From positions 622,001 to 677,403 of the forward strand of contig JAQGDQ010000088.1 of NCBI GenBank assembly GCA_030141605.1: a DNA stretch of 55,403 nucleotides, read 5' to 3'. The number at the start of each line of letters is the position of its first letter. Position 1 is the first letter of the stretch. The notes beneath the pieces are model-generated. The model was not told where the DNA came from and searched no databases. It saw only the letters and a list, made by a program, of their open reading frames with translations. The translations under genes and the position numbers were made by a program. Below, one piece after another: positions 12,701-25,395 of this stretch. Source of the DNA: Tubiluchus corallicola. Taxonomy: Eukaryota > Priapulida > Priapulimorpha > Priapulimorphida > Tubiluchidae.

Positions 12701-15700
12701 ATACACTGCATTGTTTATTACTGTTATGTCTGTCTTGAATTTTGTGAACGAATTCAATTGATTAAAATTGATCAGTTTTATTGCCTTTTATCAGGAGAAT
12801 AACTGAGTGTATTTGACTAAAAGGTTAAGCAGCCATTGGCTTGCTTAGTAGATGGATGTGTTAGTCCAGAGAAAACTGCTTTTGGGTGGTTTCATCTGCT
12901 TTGTTACCACATCTGTTTCTTTTGTTGGCATTTGAACTTGGTCTAGACACTTTCGCCGATACTCTGCCTTTTTCAGAAAATTGTCATTGTTAGTTAGCTG
13001 AGTTCCTGTCTTGTTACATCCTTGGTTATTAAGTAGACTGTGCAAATGTGTGCTGGGTCCTAGATGCCAAAGATGCAAAATGCCAAACTGTAAAACTAAA
13101 TACATGTTTATTCTGTTCTGACAAACATGTCGTAATACTTTCATTTCTGTTATTCTAGATGCCCAGTCAAATATCTTCTATCCTTTCTCATCAACACTTG
13201 CTGCATGTTTTGCGTGTTTCTACGGATAAGGTTGCAACTGCAAGATTAAGTTACTGGTTGCATCACACTTTGTATGAAGGTATTGTCTTTTATCTACATT
13301 ATGCTTGTGAGGAAACACATAAGATTTAGTTGTGTGTTTTATAGAAGCATTTGTAATGAGTGAAGAATTCATTTTAATGTAATTATAGCATATGTGAACC
13401 ATTACATGAAAATATGAGTAGTTTTCATAAATAAAGGTAACAAATTGTAATTCAGCATTTCTGTCGAATTTCAGAGTTGATTAACAACAATGGAAAAAAT
13501 GAGCAACTCTCAGATTTCCTGCAGAAGCTGATTATATTTTCAGATTTTATTCAGGTAAGCTCAGATATAGTCCTTAATTCCTTAATGTTTTTTTTCTTTT
13601 AATTTCTTGCTTATGCTAATCTTAACCAAAATGCTTATATTAACCAAAAGCTGTTCTTCGAATATTTAAATCAATTCAAAACATCTTCTGTTATTGTGTC
13701 AATATTACAATTACAATCAAGCCTTTTTGTAACACCAGGTTTACAAAGGTTTGGAAATTCGCATATGATAAAATTCACTAAATATCTTGGAACTATTAGT
13801 TACCTTAACATTTGATTTTCTCTATTCGATAATGGTTCAGAAAATTTTTAATTGCAGCTTGGAATCATAGAACCATTCTCCTGTAGGAACAGCTGGGAGA
13901 CGACACTTGTTGTCACTGTTCTTACTTTTGTTTTCTAGAATACACAATGATAACTCTGTTTCGCTTTGTTCTGCCTTTTGTGTAATAATTTTCTGTGTGC
14001 AGCAGGCCGTTGTCCAGTTGATAATCAAAACTCATCAGAACGTATGTGCAGTTTGGTATTTCCATCCAAGTTACACAAGCTATTTTGAATATATCTAGTA
14101 GCAACTAGCAGATTGCTTTTTATTGATTGTTTTTACTATACAACAGCTGTTTGTGAAGCAGCAAATTATTGTGCATTATGGAGCGACATTGATTTATAAT
14201 ATAAAATGGATTTTTTACACGGAAGTACATTGGCTGATGGCAGTATTTGCTATATTTAAATCACTACGGAAATAGTGATAAGACAAAAACTGGCATTATG
14301 ACAGGGCTAACATTAATGGCAGAGAGATTTGAATGTTTAATTATAAGGTAAGATAAACCATCGACAGTACGTCATAGGATTGTCACCTATTTTCGCTAAG
14401 ACTCGCTCATTATATTTTTTCAGGAAGGTGTACCTGTAGTAGACTGTATATTGGAAGAATATTTGCCACTATGGAGTGGTGAAGATTACCGGAAACATAT
14501 ATTACAGCTTGTTTCTCGATTGCGATTTATGGCATTTGAAGGTAAACATGCGTATTTTTTTAGAATTCAGTAAAATATTTTTGGTTGCTTAACCTAATCT
14601 CCATGTGACATTGTAAACATTTAAAAAGGTTAGATAATAAAAGATGCAGAGGGACTGAGAGCAAACTCGAATTTTCTCTTTAATGCCATTCAGTCTTTTT
14701 TTACCGTGTCAGGTATCCAGATAATGATCTTTCCAGATTTAATGACTAAGAAATTATACTTGGTTTGCGGATGTAAACGCCCAGAACTGGCTTTTCACTT
14801 ACTTTCCATATCAGAATCTGTCTGTCATAATTTTGTCCATAATTTTCTGTGTTATTTAAGTTTTCAAGCCTTTTTGCTTATTCAATAAAAACATCATTAT
14901 ATTTACAAGAATTAGACTAGCTCATACTAAGCCAATGTAAATATATCTGCTTGAAAGAAATGATTGATTTTTCTTAACCAAGCATGGGATGGTGAGAAAG
15001 TGCTTTGGAATAATTTTGAGTACATCGTAATCTTTTTTGTCCACATCACTGTCAAAATGTAATGTGATTTCAACATGTTCATTGAGCGACGATGATTTCG
15101 GCTGTATATTTCGGCTATATTCTTCGCTCACTAAACATGTTGATTCCTAGAATCTGACTGTTTCGTCTATATAAAGTGATTTTTTTTAAAATTATGATTC
15201 TCTCAATTTGTTCTTCTCATTTCAGTCAATCTAAATATCTTAACTAAAAACCCACCAATTAGGCTGTGAATGCTCAATTGCATCATGATAAAAAATAAAT
15301 TTGTTTCAACTTTTAACATTTCAAGCATTTTTAACCTTACAATGTAACATATATTGCGTTATTTCCCTGCTACAGGGGTGGGCAAGAACACAGCTCAACG
15401 GTCTGCATGAGCTTTTATGGGGGGTTCCAGGGCAGTGCCAGTGCCCTGTCCACAGCCTGCTCCCCCCCCCCCCACCAGCAAAACTCACATTTTCTCTAGT
15501 TGACATTTATGAGATATTTTTAACTTAGTAGTGAGACTTTTATGTTACAAGAGTATGCTAAAATTTCTGTCTATACATAAATCACCAAATAACAAGCAAC
15601 CAGTGGGGCTCACCTTGCAATAGCCAATCGGGTACTCCTTTTATCATCTAAGCTGATGGCTGCTGCAGCTGTTCACAGCAGACATGGAAATGTATTGAAC

Positions 15701-18700
15701 TATATTGTGAGAGTCAAAGTCAAGTATGTGTTATTACTATTATTATTTTCATTTTTTCCAGCCATACAAAATTTCTGCAACAAAAATTTGCTTAGCAGTA
15801 ACACATGGACATTATAATTGTGAAACATTGTGCAGATGTTATAAAAGTTAGAAAAAGTCAGATTATACGTTTCTCCAAGCCCCAAAAAGAGACTTAGACA
15901 AATGTGCCGAATAAAGTCTTTCTGAGTTTTGTCTTACCCACTTCTCTATTGCCTCATTGACTTATGTTTTGTCTCGTTCACTTTGTTTTGTCTCATTCAC
16001 TTCTGTTTTGCTTTGTTTGCTTCCGTTTAGTCTAGTTCACTTCTGTTTTGTTTCATTCGCTTCTGTTTTTCTTTGTTCATTTCAAAGTTTGCCTGGTGCG
16101 TTTCTGTTCGTCTCACATTTGATTTCTTTGCTTTATGTTTCATTTGGTGCTTATAATTGAATAGTTTTTATCTGTATTTTGTTTTGATTTCCATGTGCTA
16201 CACATTTGTTCTTTGATTTCTTTGTTCTCTTGTTCATTTCAGATTTGATTCCCGTTACTTGTTATTCTGCTTTGTTGCTATTACCTTCTTGGCATACAGT
16301 ACTCTTCTCCAGCTCTCTACCATAAAGACAATACATATAAAAAGTTAGACAATCCAACTATAACAACATAACTATAGCAATCAGTGGCCAGATGAAAAAA
16401 ATCACTGTGATGAATTACATGCTTAGGCAGTGTTTTTTCTTATAAGCAGCATCTGTGAGTTTCAAAGTTAATGATTTTTTACTGGCAAGCGAGCTCAGGA
16501 AAAAAGGTTTTGTAGACAGGATTTGACGCATGGGCTGCCAGTTATCTATCCTTGTCTTACAGAATATTTTAGTTTATGACATGCTTCAATGGCAGTTTTC
16601 ATGGTCATTAATAGTGAGTCTTATATTTTCATTGCTACTTTTAATAGCCCTGTGCTTCGTTGTTACATTTTTTAAGTTGTGTGTTCAAATAAAGTAAGTA
16701 GAAAACTTTTTTTGTTTTGATTTTTTGTAGAACTACACGATGCAGTTTTGATACCACTGCGGTGCATATACCTATCGTCACCTGTACACATAAAAGTAAG
16801 TGTATTATAAATGTGTCGCTAATTTGGTCTAGCTTCTATAATTTTATTACCGCCTGATATTTTCTGTTAAATAACATAGATTGTTCTCACATTAGTGAAA
16901 AATTTTTTAGTTGTTTTCAAAATTCAGTTTTATTTAAAATGACACAGGTGTTTAACAGAAGTGAATTGAAGAGCACTTTTGAAATTTTGATCTTGTGTTT
17001 TAACAAGCTTCTTTTGTGTACATCATTCTCTCAAGTCACATAATTCACTTATTTTAGTTTATTATGCAGTGCAACTAAAAGAAATAATATTACAATAAAG
17101 CAAAAAAAGACATTGAGAGCCATTTATTTAACTTGAGTCCCATAACAGGGATTTTGAATTTTGGGTAAACCAGAATGATGAATTATGTAACTGACACTTT
17201 TATTTAATATTAATTTATATTAATATTGTCGATTTAGAGTGAAGTATTGCATTGCTTGACCAATTTGTTGCATAATTATGCCGCATATGAATGGCCTCGG
17301 TATGAAAATGTTAAACGTACCAGAGAGTCTGAGGGAGTGCTAGGAGGAAACGTACTGCATTTGTGAGTATAGAGCACATATGTTATGTTACTTCATGCAA
17401 CCTAAAAAGCCGTGGGTTGTCATTCGTAAGGCTTTTTGTTTTCAAACAATTAGTTTCCACTTTTACATTGTTATAGTAACCTTTTCAGTGGTGTTTAGTA
17501 GAAAAATTATTTAAAGCTTTGCATTGTTTGAATTTCGGTGCGATAAAAAACTAGAACATGGAGCACAAGTAATTTTCAAAAAGCAGAAATTAAAAAGCTT
17601 TGTTGTTCAAATCAAGTCTTAGTTTTGCAAAAATAGTGTTTGTACTGTTGTGTTTGCAAATATTTTTGTTGATAATAATATCTTATTTGCAGCATAGGTA
17701 AATATTGTTTTACTTTCTTTCTATTAAAGTTTGTCGCCATTATTAATACTTCTGTGTTTAGGACAAGTGTGTTCACAACATTTCATGATTTTGATGGAAA
17801 TTTTATTGACGTTGTTACACAGCTCATTAGATTCATCGATAAACTGTGTATACTGGGTCTCATGCAGGAAAGTTATCATGCGCTGCTTGTTCACTGTGCA
17901 CTTCAGTTTGCTGAGCTGGTGAGTTTTCAAAACTTAAGTTGCTTTAAAATTTAATAAGTAAACCACCTTTCAGTTGTCAACATTTTTGAAACTTTTCTCA
18001 GTACAGTTTTACTCAAGTCACCTATAAGTTGAAAGTTGTGAAAAGATTATTCTAGGAAAAGTACTTTATGGAAGTGCATGCATTATAAGAATTTTGACTT
18101 CCAAGCAAACCAAATAGATCTCGATAGTTTTGTCTTGGTCATGACAAAAACATAACTAACCAGAACGACACTCAGCAAAATGCAGACCGCCACCAAGGTC
18201 TGCAGCATATAATTTGCTAAAGTACACAGTTATTTAGCAGTTCAATATGTCACTGGCTGTTCTAACGTAATCTAATTAAAGACATGCTCTCAAGTTTTTA
18301 CAATTTTTCTGCAGTACTTTGTTGTGGTGGCTCATAGAATTTCCCTCATACAGGCCTATGGTTAATCAGTAATAATTAACTTTTCTCACAATTTTAACTG
18401 ATCATTACCAAATTTGAAAACATTGTTCTGTGTCACATTCCACACCCCTTTGAAAAGTTTTGTGGAAATCAGTTAAGTAGTTTTTGCATATTAATAGGAT
18501 TAATAAACAAACAAACAAAATAACATAACCTCCTTGGCAGAGGTAACAATGTACTTTTGGTCACAATAGTCACAATTTTGATCACAATGTCACTTTTGGT
18601 CTGAATTTGTATGCAATACTCTCAGTATACTTCCACCTATACCTTTTCAACAGATGATGCGACTGATTTCTTTATTAACTGACATCATTGATTACATGTA

Positions 18701-21700
18701 AAAGTTTGCCTGACTTTTAAATTTGAATATTGACGTGTATGTTGGTCTGTAAAGCGCTAAATCTATATCTATCAATTTATGGTATCGTTGTTTTATTTGC
18801 TATAATAAACTGTTAAAAATTTTTATAAGAAAATGCAAACAAAGGTATTCACTGGTCATGGTTAATGTTTTTCTTATTTTTAGATCCCAGATCTTCATTT
18901 GACGTATGGCATTCCATTATTGGATGTGATCTCTCCAGGCATTGTATACAGTGCTTTACTTGCATATGATGCTGTATCTGTGTCTAGACTTTGTAAAATA
19001 ATTTGCAGGTACAATTTTGGACAGTTTGATTTGTTTAGTAATGCAACCTGTGTGGTTATAGTCAAAGAAACATCAGCTCATAATCTTTCTCTTCCTTGTT
19101 TACAGATGACACCATATGCTTTAGATATGGACATTCAGTGAATTTTAATGTTGTTAACGTTTGAATGATTTTTGTTTTACAATTGGCAACGAGGGAAAAT
19201 CTAAAGTTTCTAGCCCAAAAAAGAGTTAACTTGTTAATTGTTATACCACTGTATCTGCTGTTTTTCATAACCCGCCTAATGGTCTTGCAACAGTGACTGC
19301 ATGGTACAATAGTTAGATTAGTTACTAGGTCAATTAATCTAGAAGACATGGGCTCAATACCTCTATTACATTGTTCTCTCTGAACATGCAAGACAATAGT
19401 AAGTTACATATTTTATTGCTGTTGAATTAATGAAACTAGACTAGTGTACCTTCAAGGTTTTGAAGTATCATAGTTATTATTTAATGAATATGCAAAAGGT
19501 TGCTAATGGAATGCAGAGGCAATGTCCTTATGTTGACTTATATGTATATGTATGTATGTATATATAGGTATGCAAAAATGTATAAATCACTGAAGTCAGT
19601 GGGTATAAAGAATAGTACAGCGGTCACTCAAGATGTGGAAAAACTAAACACCTACATACTGGACATATCAGATGCATTATGGAGGAATGTGCAATCTCGT
19701 AACTGTGAACGGTATTCAGTACATTTGTACTCTGAGCTCTATATTCGTCTTCATCAAATGTTATCAAAAAAATTTAGTAAAAGAATTTCTGGAAAACATT
19801 TAAAAAATGTATTATTGGGAACAATGCAATAGTGAGGAAAGTTAATAGATTTTTTTGGATTATATGGCTAGTCTGGCTTACCAAGTATAATTACTGCATA
19901 TCAAATACTAAGAGTACGGTAATTAAAAGACAAGAAACGGAACTTTGAGTTTCAAAAAACTGACATTAAAAAATGATATTACTTTATATAATCTGATGAG
20001 AATATGTTATTAATATTTTTAGATGCTGCTCAGTATTTATAACATACTTCAACAACAGTATTAAGCTTCGCTATGGGAATGTTTTTCTTGTATGAGCTCC
20101 TGGATTCTTTGTACTGCAGTTTGTTACAGTGAAAATTTTATGAGACCTCACTGGACAACTGTACCATATGATTGCAGTATTTATCAAGGTTTCTGTTTAC
20201 AAGCATTGGTAGGGTTTTCTTAAGTAGGGCTAGCCTTATGAGGTGTGGAGCCCTACAGGACACAATTTGGTATGCTCCACGCTCCAGCTAAAATTTGTAG
20301 AATAATATATATTATTATAGACTTTATATTTCCACGACAGAATAGAAAGCAATTAAAAAGCGCGATACATGCGAGTTAATAGACCAAACAGCTTTTAAAA
20401 TGTGTAGATTACCACTAAAAAGTATAAAATTACAACATTACGTGTTTTAGTTACTGTGTAATGATTTAATAACAAATATTAATTTACTTTTCATTCTGGA
20501 AAATAAAAATGCGAGTGAACAGCACTGCTGAAGCATGTAGATTAATCTCACTTTAATTGGATTATCTTTTTTCCTACGTTTGCATGCAGTGAATTTTTGA
20601 AAATGTAAAAAGATTTCGTCGACATCCTGTACTTAAGTCTGCTTTTCTATGAACGTTGCCTACTTTCTGTTTTGCCACGAAGATATGCATGTGCATAAAG
20701 ATGCAATATGCAGTAATTTTTTTCATATGATACTATTAAAAAAGATCTGTGGATTCGTAGACATTTAGAAGCTGCTATGCGCTTGTTTACGTAATTGCCT
20801 TTTTAGGTATGCTAAATAACCATAGTTTCGTAAATTAGCACGGATAATGCACATATTCGTAATAGCAGTTTATTTAAAAAACATCCATGCACTTTATGAG
20901 CACAGGGGGAAGTAGAACTACCTCAAATTCTACTAATTCAGGCTAATTGTGTTGCAAAATAAATTACTAAAGTCATATAGTACAATATTAAATATCTTAT
21001 TAAATATGTGCAGCCAGAACAAAATTAATTCATTAGCTAACGGTTCATTTTATGATTTGTGCTCTCCTCACAGCACGGTTTGCTAATACTGAAGGGTTTA
21101 ATTAAGCAAAACAGCAAAAATAAAAATGTCTAGAAATGATGTGTTTTAATAAGTAAATTTATAAATTATATTTTAGACTGCTTATGTAATAGCTTCCAAA
21201 GTTTAGAGCTGTGCCAGTAACAACTGCAACAACTGACAGAGGAAAATTGTCAGCGATCGCTTTTTGCAATCATGCACTGTTGTATGACGCGAAGAACTGA
21301 GATTACTCTAGTGCAGCACTGCCGAGGCACAATTAAAGTGGCTTTAATTGTTTTTTGGTTTTTTTCATTTAATGAAGTCTTAAAGTGAAAAATAGCGAAG
21401 TAAAAAAGCTTGGCTGCTTTGTATTCAGCTGTAAAGCAGGAAATGAGTTTCCTCATATTCATTTCCATTGTACAAGAAAAAGTGTGGACCAGTAAGCCTA
21501 AACGAGAAAGTTTTCAGACAACCAAAAATACTGAAATGTGCAAACTGTCATTTGCTTCCAACACATTAGATCTAAAAAAACTTCTGAAGCCTGAGCAAAG
21601 TGTGAAGATTCCTATAAGCAGAAAAATCATCTAGGCAGTGCTGCTAAAAATTTCAATGTAACCGTTGCACAACCGAAATTAATGCTTGCATTTTAAAAAA

Positions 21701-22961
21701 AACAACAGGAACTTGCAATTTGTACTATAAGTATACGTCAGGACTGTTTTTGCAAAAGGTTGAGAAGAGCGTTGTGAAGAAGACAGGCCTGTCCATTGTC
21801 TCCAGTAGACATAATGGGAATATATTATAATATGATATCCATTCTAGCCATGCGCAGATGTTGACATTTAATAATTCTGTGAAGTTTTTTTTACACAGAT
21901 TCAATTGCTATCAATTACATGCCATAGCTGTTCTATGCTAAACTGTATAGTGAAGTAGTAATGCTTCAGTTCAACAGATATATGCATAGACAGCAAGCCT
22001 GTGATACACTGATAATTTACAGATGACAGAAAACAGTCTTTTTAGAGTAATTTGTTAGTAAGGTCAAATTGGCCTTTATGTAATAGAATTTTTTAATCCG
22101 ATTTTCTTGAAACTTACTTTCTTGTTCCCTTGAAAAAGTTCCTCCTCTTGTTCTATAAGGATTTTTTAACATTTAACACATTTTGTTAAGCTTTTTAGGA
22201 CAAAGTGATCTTCATTCAAAATGATTCAAAAATGATGATGCGGCTAATTTTCAGTAGTGTTAGCAAATACTGGGTTTTCATTGGGTTATATATAAACTTT
22301 GGCTTTCTTTTCCTCATTACTTTTTGTTGTTTCTTTCTAGTTCATTTTTGTACAACGTGAATGATACTGCTTTAGAAGAGCATGGAATAGATATTGTTCA
22401 CTCTGAGGCATTCAACCTGGCATGCCATCCTGCTTTTGCATCACTTTCAAATGCATTTTTGGTTAAGGTATTTTCTTCTCCACAACTTTCTAGAACACTA
22501 GTTGATTGATTGATTGATTGAATACACTAGTATAAACTTTTTCATTATTAAGACTATCACTTAGGAGACCCATTGCAACACAGTGTTCTGATCACTAGCC
22601 AAGCCCAACCCCGCAAAAAACTTCAGGTACCTTGTAGGTCAACTTCCTACGACTTACCATTGCAGAGTAATTGTTTTAAATGACAGATAACAGTGCAATG
22701 AGGATGACTAGTGATAACAAAAATGGTTTTTAATTTCGACACTTTTGCCTTGCTGCCATGTTATCATTATTTGTGTATGGAAGTAAAGCAAGTGTCTGGT
22801 GCATTTTTAAATATGTACTTTTTTATTTACAGAGTGTGGTTGAAGGAACAAAAATTCATCCGTCAATGATTAGGAGTCATGTCAGATACAAGTTTCTCTC
22901 TTTTATTAGCCAGTATCACTTGAATGGTATCGACGAATTTGTCGAACAGTTTATACATTAA
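6781..22961 (+). CDS. CENPI: Centromere protein I (CENP-I/Mis6 family), 5' end incomplete
   Basis: CENP-I is a HEAT-like helical subunit of the constitutive centromere-associated network. With CENP-H, K and M it helps CENP-A loading and kinetochore assembly. Seventeen exons join in phase with GT-AG introns: 6781-6918, 8996-9114, 10519-10626, 11036-11131, 11369-11455, 11581-11706, 12341-12517, 13159-13279, 13475-13554, 14424-14541, 16731-16795, 17238-17362, 17762-17918, 18884-19008, 19568-19711, 22341-22467, 22833-22961 (TAA). They encode about 679 aa; human CENP-I is about 756 aa. Segments that align by eye with human CENP-I include CHLLYLLTKKDNV (exon 4), LLNLYKVFAPNAVSV (exon 5), ARLSYWLHHTLYE (exon 8), ISPGIVYSALLAYD (exon 14) and CHPAFASLSNAFL (exon 16). 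The first exon found begins in mid-codon (phase 1), so at least one upstream exon with the start codon is missing. The last exon ends in EFVEQFIH. Confidence 0.9.
7400..8925. mobile_element. Possible decayed DNA element in CENPI intron 1
   Basis: Near 7405 the plus strand reads CACTAGCGAGTTTTCTTGCC. The reverse complement around 8884-8922 reads GACTAGGGAGTTTTCTGTTG, so the two form imperfect inverted ends. Related CGAGTTT/TTCACACTA words recur at about 8760 and 8850. No transposase is visible. Boundaries are approximate and the call is tentative. Confidence 0.3.
9555..9662. repeat. 37-bp tandem repeat, three copies
   Basis: Three head-to-tail units start at 9555, 9592 and 9629, with the core GGCATTTATTAGGCATTAAT followed by GCATGCTGTTAAAAGTA. 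Copies differ at one or two positions and the third is a few bases short. It lies in CENPI intron 2. Confidence 0.9.
15920..16090. repeat. Degenerate minisatellite, unit about 20-22 bp
   Basis: Repeated variants of TTCACTTCTGTTTTGTCTCA run head to tail in CENPI intron 10. The units vary in sequence and length, and the pyrimidine-rich strand is plus. It creates short spurious ORFs. Confidence 0.6.
18395..18547 (+). mobile_element. RTE-like retroelement 3' end fragment
   Basis: The stretch contains GAAATCAGTTAAGTAGTTTTT, then an AAACAAACAAACAAA run, then CATAACCTCCTTGGCAGAGG. This arrangement (GTGGAAAT-CAGTT, ACAAACA spacer, CCTTGGC-GAGGTAA) is familiar from 3' ends of RTE-clade LINEs and their SINEs in many animals. 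Only the tail is present, in CENPI intron 13. The assignment rests on remembered motifs, not on an alignment. Confidence 0.45.
19295..19400 (+). mobile_element. tRNA-derived SINE head or tRNA pseudogene
   Basis: An A-box TGGTACAATAG (19302-19312) fits TRGYNNARNNG fully. A B-box GGCTCAATACC (19351-19361) fits GGTTCRANNCC at 10 of 11 positions, 49 bases downstream of the A-box start. No good acceptor stem is apparent, so it is not a working tRNA. It lies in CENPI intron 14. Confidence 0.4.
19712..22340. other. Large CENPI intron 15, no gene seen
   Basis: This 2.6-kb intron holds no exon that I can support. Reading continues open past the donor at 19712 to a stop at 19832, so intron retention would truncate the protein. 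ORFs at 21250-21634 overlap on both strands and have no recognisable motif. Confidence 0.5.
22504..22522. repeat. (GATT)n short microsatellite
   Basis: Four to five TGAT/GATT units in a row directly after the CENPI exon 16 donor region. No function is suggested. Confidence 0.8.
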
Positions 22962-25395
22962 GTTACTTGTACAATGTTAAACTTTTTTTCATAATAACTG
23001 TAAGTCATTTTATATAATGTATCAAGGACTTGCAATTATGTACAGTTACTTGCAACTTAAGATGCATGTAATGCTGATTACCATTCTAAAAAGATGATAG
23101 TAGATGTAAAGGAAATTTAGTTTTGTAGTTTGTTTAAATGTAAATGTTAGATAAAACATAGTCCAATTTCTTGGAGTTTTTTAAGAAAACTGAAATTTTA
23201 TTTGGCATATGAAATATAAGGTATTGTAAATTTTATGCAGAGTGAATAAGTCACTTAGTAGTGCCCTTATTGAGAAATTGGCCCTTCTAGAAATAAACAA
23301 CTTGTTTTTATGAGCGAAAAGTGAATTATTACAATTATCAAATATTAGTGATATATATATTCATGATTTTACCATCTAGTATTGCTTGTAACACTGTTGT
23401 AAAATGTTCAAAATTGTGTTTATAGCAACACTTGCTTTTGCTACTGGTCATGATGCAATGTTGCATTAGCGATAGCTATCACATAAGTGAGTTCACATTT
23501 CACCATCACCTCAAATATGCTAAATCCACCAGAGGCATCTATTTAATAATAAGGTTTTTCTGCTGATGTTACTACCTTCTCTATATAATTATGAGTGTTT
23601 TCAACCCAAAACCATCCATAAGTCGGCATAGTTGAAACTACATTATGATGCTTCAAACTAGAATGCACCAAAAATTTGGTCAAACGTCAATTTCTTGTCT
23701 TATAAAACAAACACTAAACATATTAGACTTTTATATTCCAGCATCAAATTAACAAGAAAATGTTTAAAAAATACTAAAAATCTAATTTCATTATCTTCTA
23801 CCCACTTATCTGGCTAGAAACTAGTATTGCAATTGTAAAAAAACTTGTATTTTCAAACTGCGATAGTAGCTGGTGGAAACAGTAATTCTGCTTCGGGTTT
23901 TCTCTGTTGCCAAGCCCAGACCTTTGTCAGGAAGAGCCATCTATTGAATATAAACATAACTTCAATGTGTTCTTGCAAAATCCATAGCAACCAACATTTG
24001 TGCGGTTGCTAAGTGTTTGTAGAACCACGACAAAAAACAATGGCTAACTTTAATAGCAATTTTCTCAAGGTTATGTTTTCCAGTGCATAGCATGCACCTC
24101 AGAATGTGGATTATCTCAGCTTAGAAATAACATAGATATGAGCGATGAGTTTGATATCAAAATGAGTCTCATGGAGGTTTAGAATATGTGAACAACTGGA
24201 AAAGCTTAATTGCCGACTTATGGACGGTTTTGCTATGCAAGCACACACACACACACATATATATTTCTCTGTATATACACAATGAGAAACAATAAGAATA
24301 CCAAACAAAAAGTTACAAGTCTAACTACTTGTAAATTTATGCAATTAGCTTTGTTTGCACTCAAATGCATTAATTATATTCAAGTCAAAGTTTTTGATGG
24401 AAAATTATTTGTTGGCGTTTTTATAGCTTTTGTGTCCCCTAGCGTTTGTACCCTAGGAATCAGCTGCCTACCACATTAGCTGTTAGCTATTACACCTGAC
24501 AACGTAAAAATTTATTATAGAAACCAGTGGAACTTTTGTAGGTTCAATGTGGACCTTGAAACCGAAGCTTGACACATTACTGGTTCACATACGGTGTTCT
24601 CTAAAGCTAATTTTAAAACTTCTATACAATTAATAGCATATGTAGCCAAATTATATAGGTTAACTCGCAAGAACGTTTAGTTAAATTTCAGGCTAACTTG
24701 CATTACTCCGTGTGTTATGAGTAACTACTCTGCATTTTATTTCCTTGAAAAATTATACACTGCATACACAGGACTTATTTCCAGTAAGCATCAGAGTAAA
24801 ATTACCTGCACAAGACTTCATTTTGTTGGGGCCTAATCAGTAAGTAAATATTTGTGCAATTTAAAGGAAAACAGGACGATTGTGAAGTTAGTTCAAAATA
24901 AAGTATGTTCTAAAATACTGAAAACTACAACAGCTTTTTTTAAATCAAAGTATAGATACTTGGATAGTTAAATTTTGTTAAGCTTTCAAGGATATGCACG
25001 GCTCAGTGAATCCACTAAGACTGGCAAAGGCGCCTTTTTGGCACATTTGCGTGGCCAATAAATAGGCGTGATACTGTGATAAGCATGATCATGAACTGCA
25101 GTGTTCGTGTGATGTCAGTGTGATGTAGAACTCATTTTCGAGATATCACGTCAACGTCTTATAGCAGTCCTCGATAGTGCATATGTGTTTGACATGCAGG
25201 GAAGCTCCCTGCTATTGCACAAATTGATTAGTTTGTAATGTAAGCAATAGCTGTATTCGGTTGCCGTTAATTAACTTTCCAAAGAAATTATTCAATTATT
25301 AGAAACAATTGCTAACTTCTAGAGGCAAGAAATGTATATTTTGTAAATGTAAATGTGAAAATAATTTTAGATCTGCTAAAATCTGAAGCAAAAAA
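22962..25395. other. Convergent intergenic region CENPI / WRAP53
   Basis: The 3' ends of CENPI (plus) and WRAP53 (minus) face each other across 2.4 kb. No additional gene is visible. A short (CA)n(TA)n run lies at 24242-24264. The minus-strand poly(A) signal of WRAP53 is not obvious; the nearest complement of AATAAA that I saw is near 24736, which is rather far. Confidence 0.5.
23292..23297 (+). terminator. Candidate CENPI poly(A) signal AATAAA
   Basis: A canonical AATAAA lies about 330 bases past the CENPI stop codon, followed by a T-rich stretch (CTTGTTTTTATG). It is a plausible 3' end of the transcript. Confidence 0.5.

Noticed and set aside
15375-15480. CAGGGGTGGGCAAGA, which looks like a hAT terminus
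   Set aside because: No matching inverted end (TTGCCCACCCCTG) was found downstream, so no element can be delimited.
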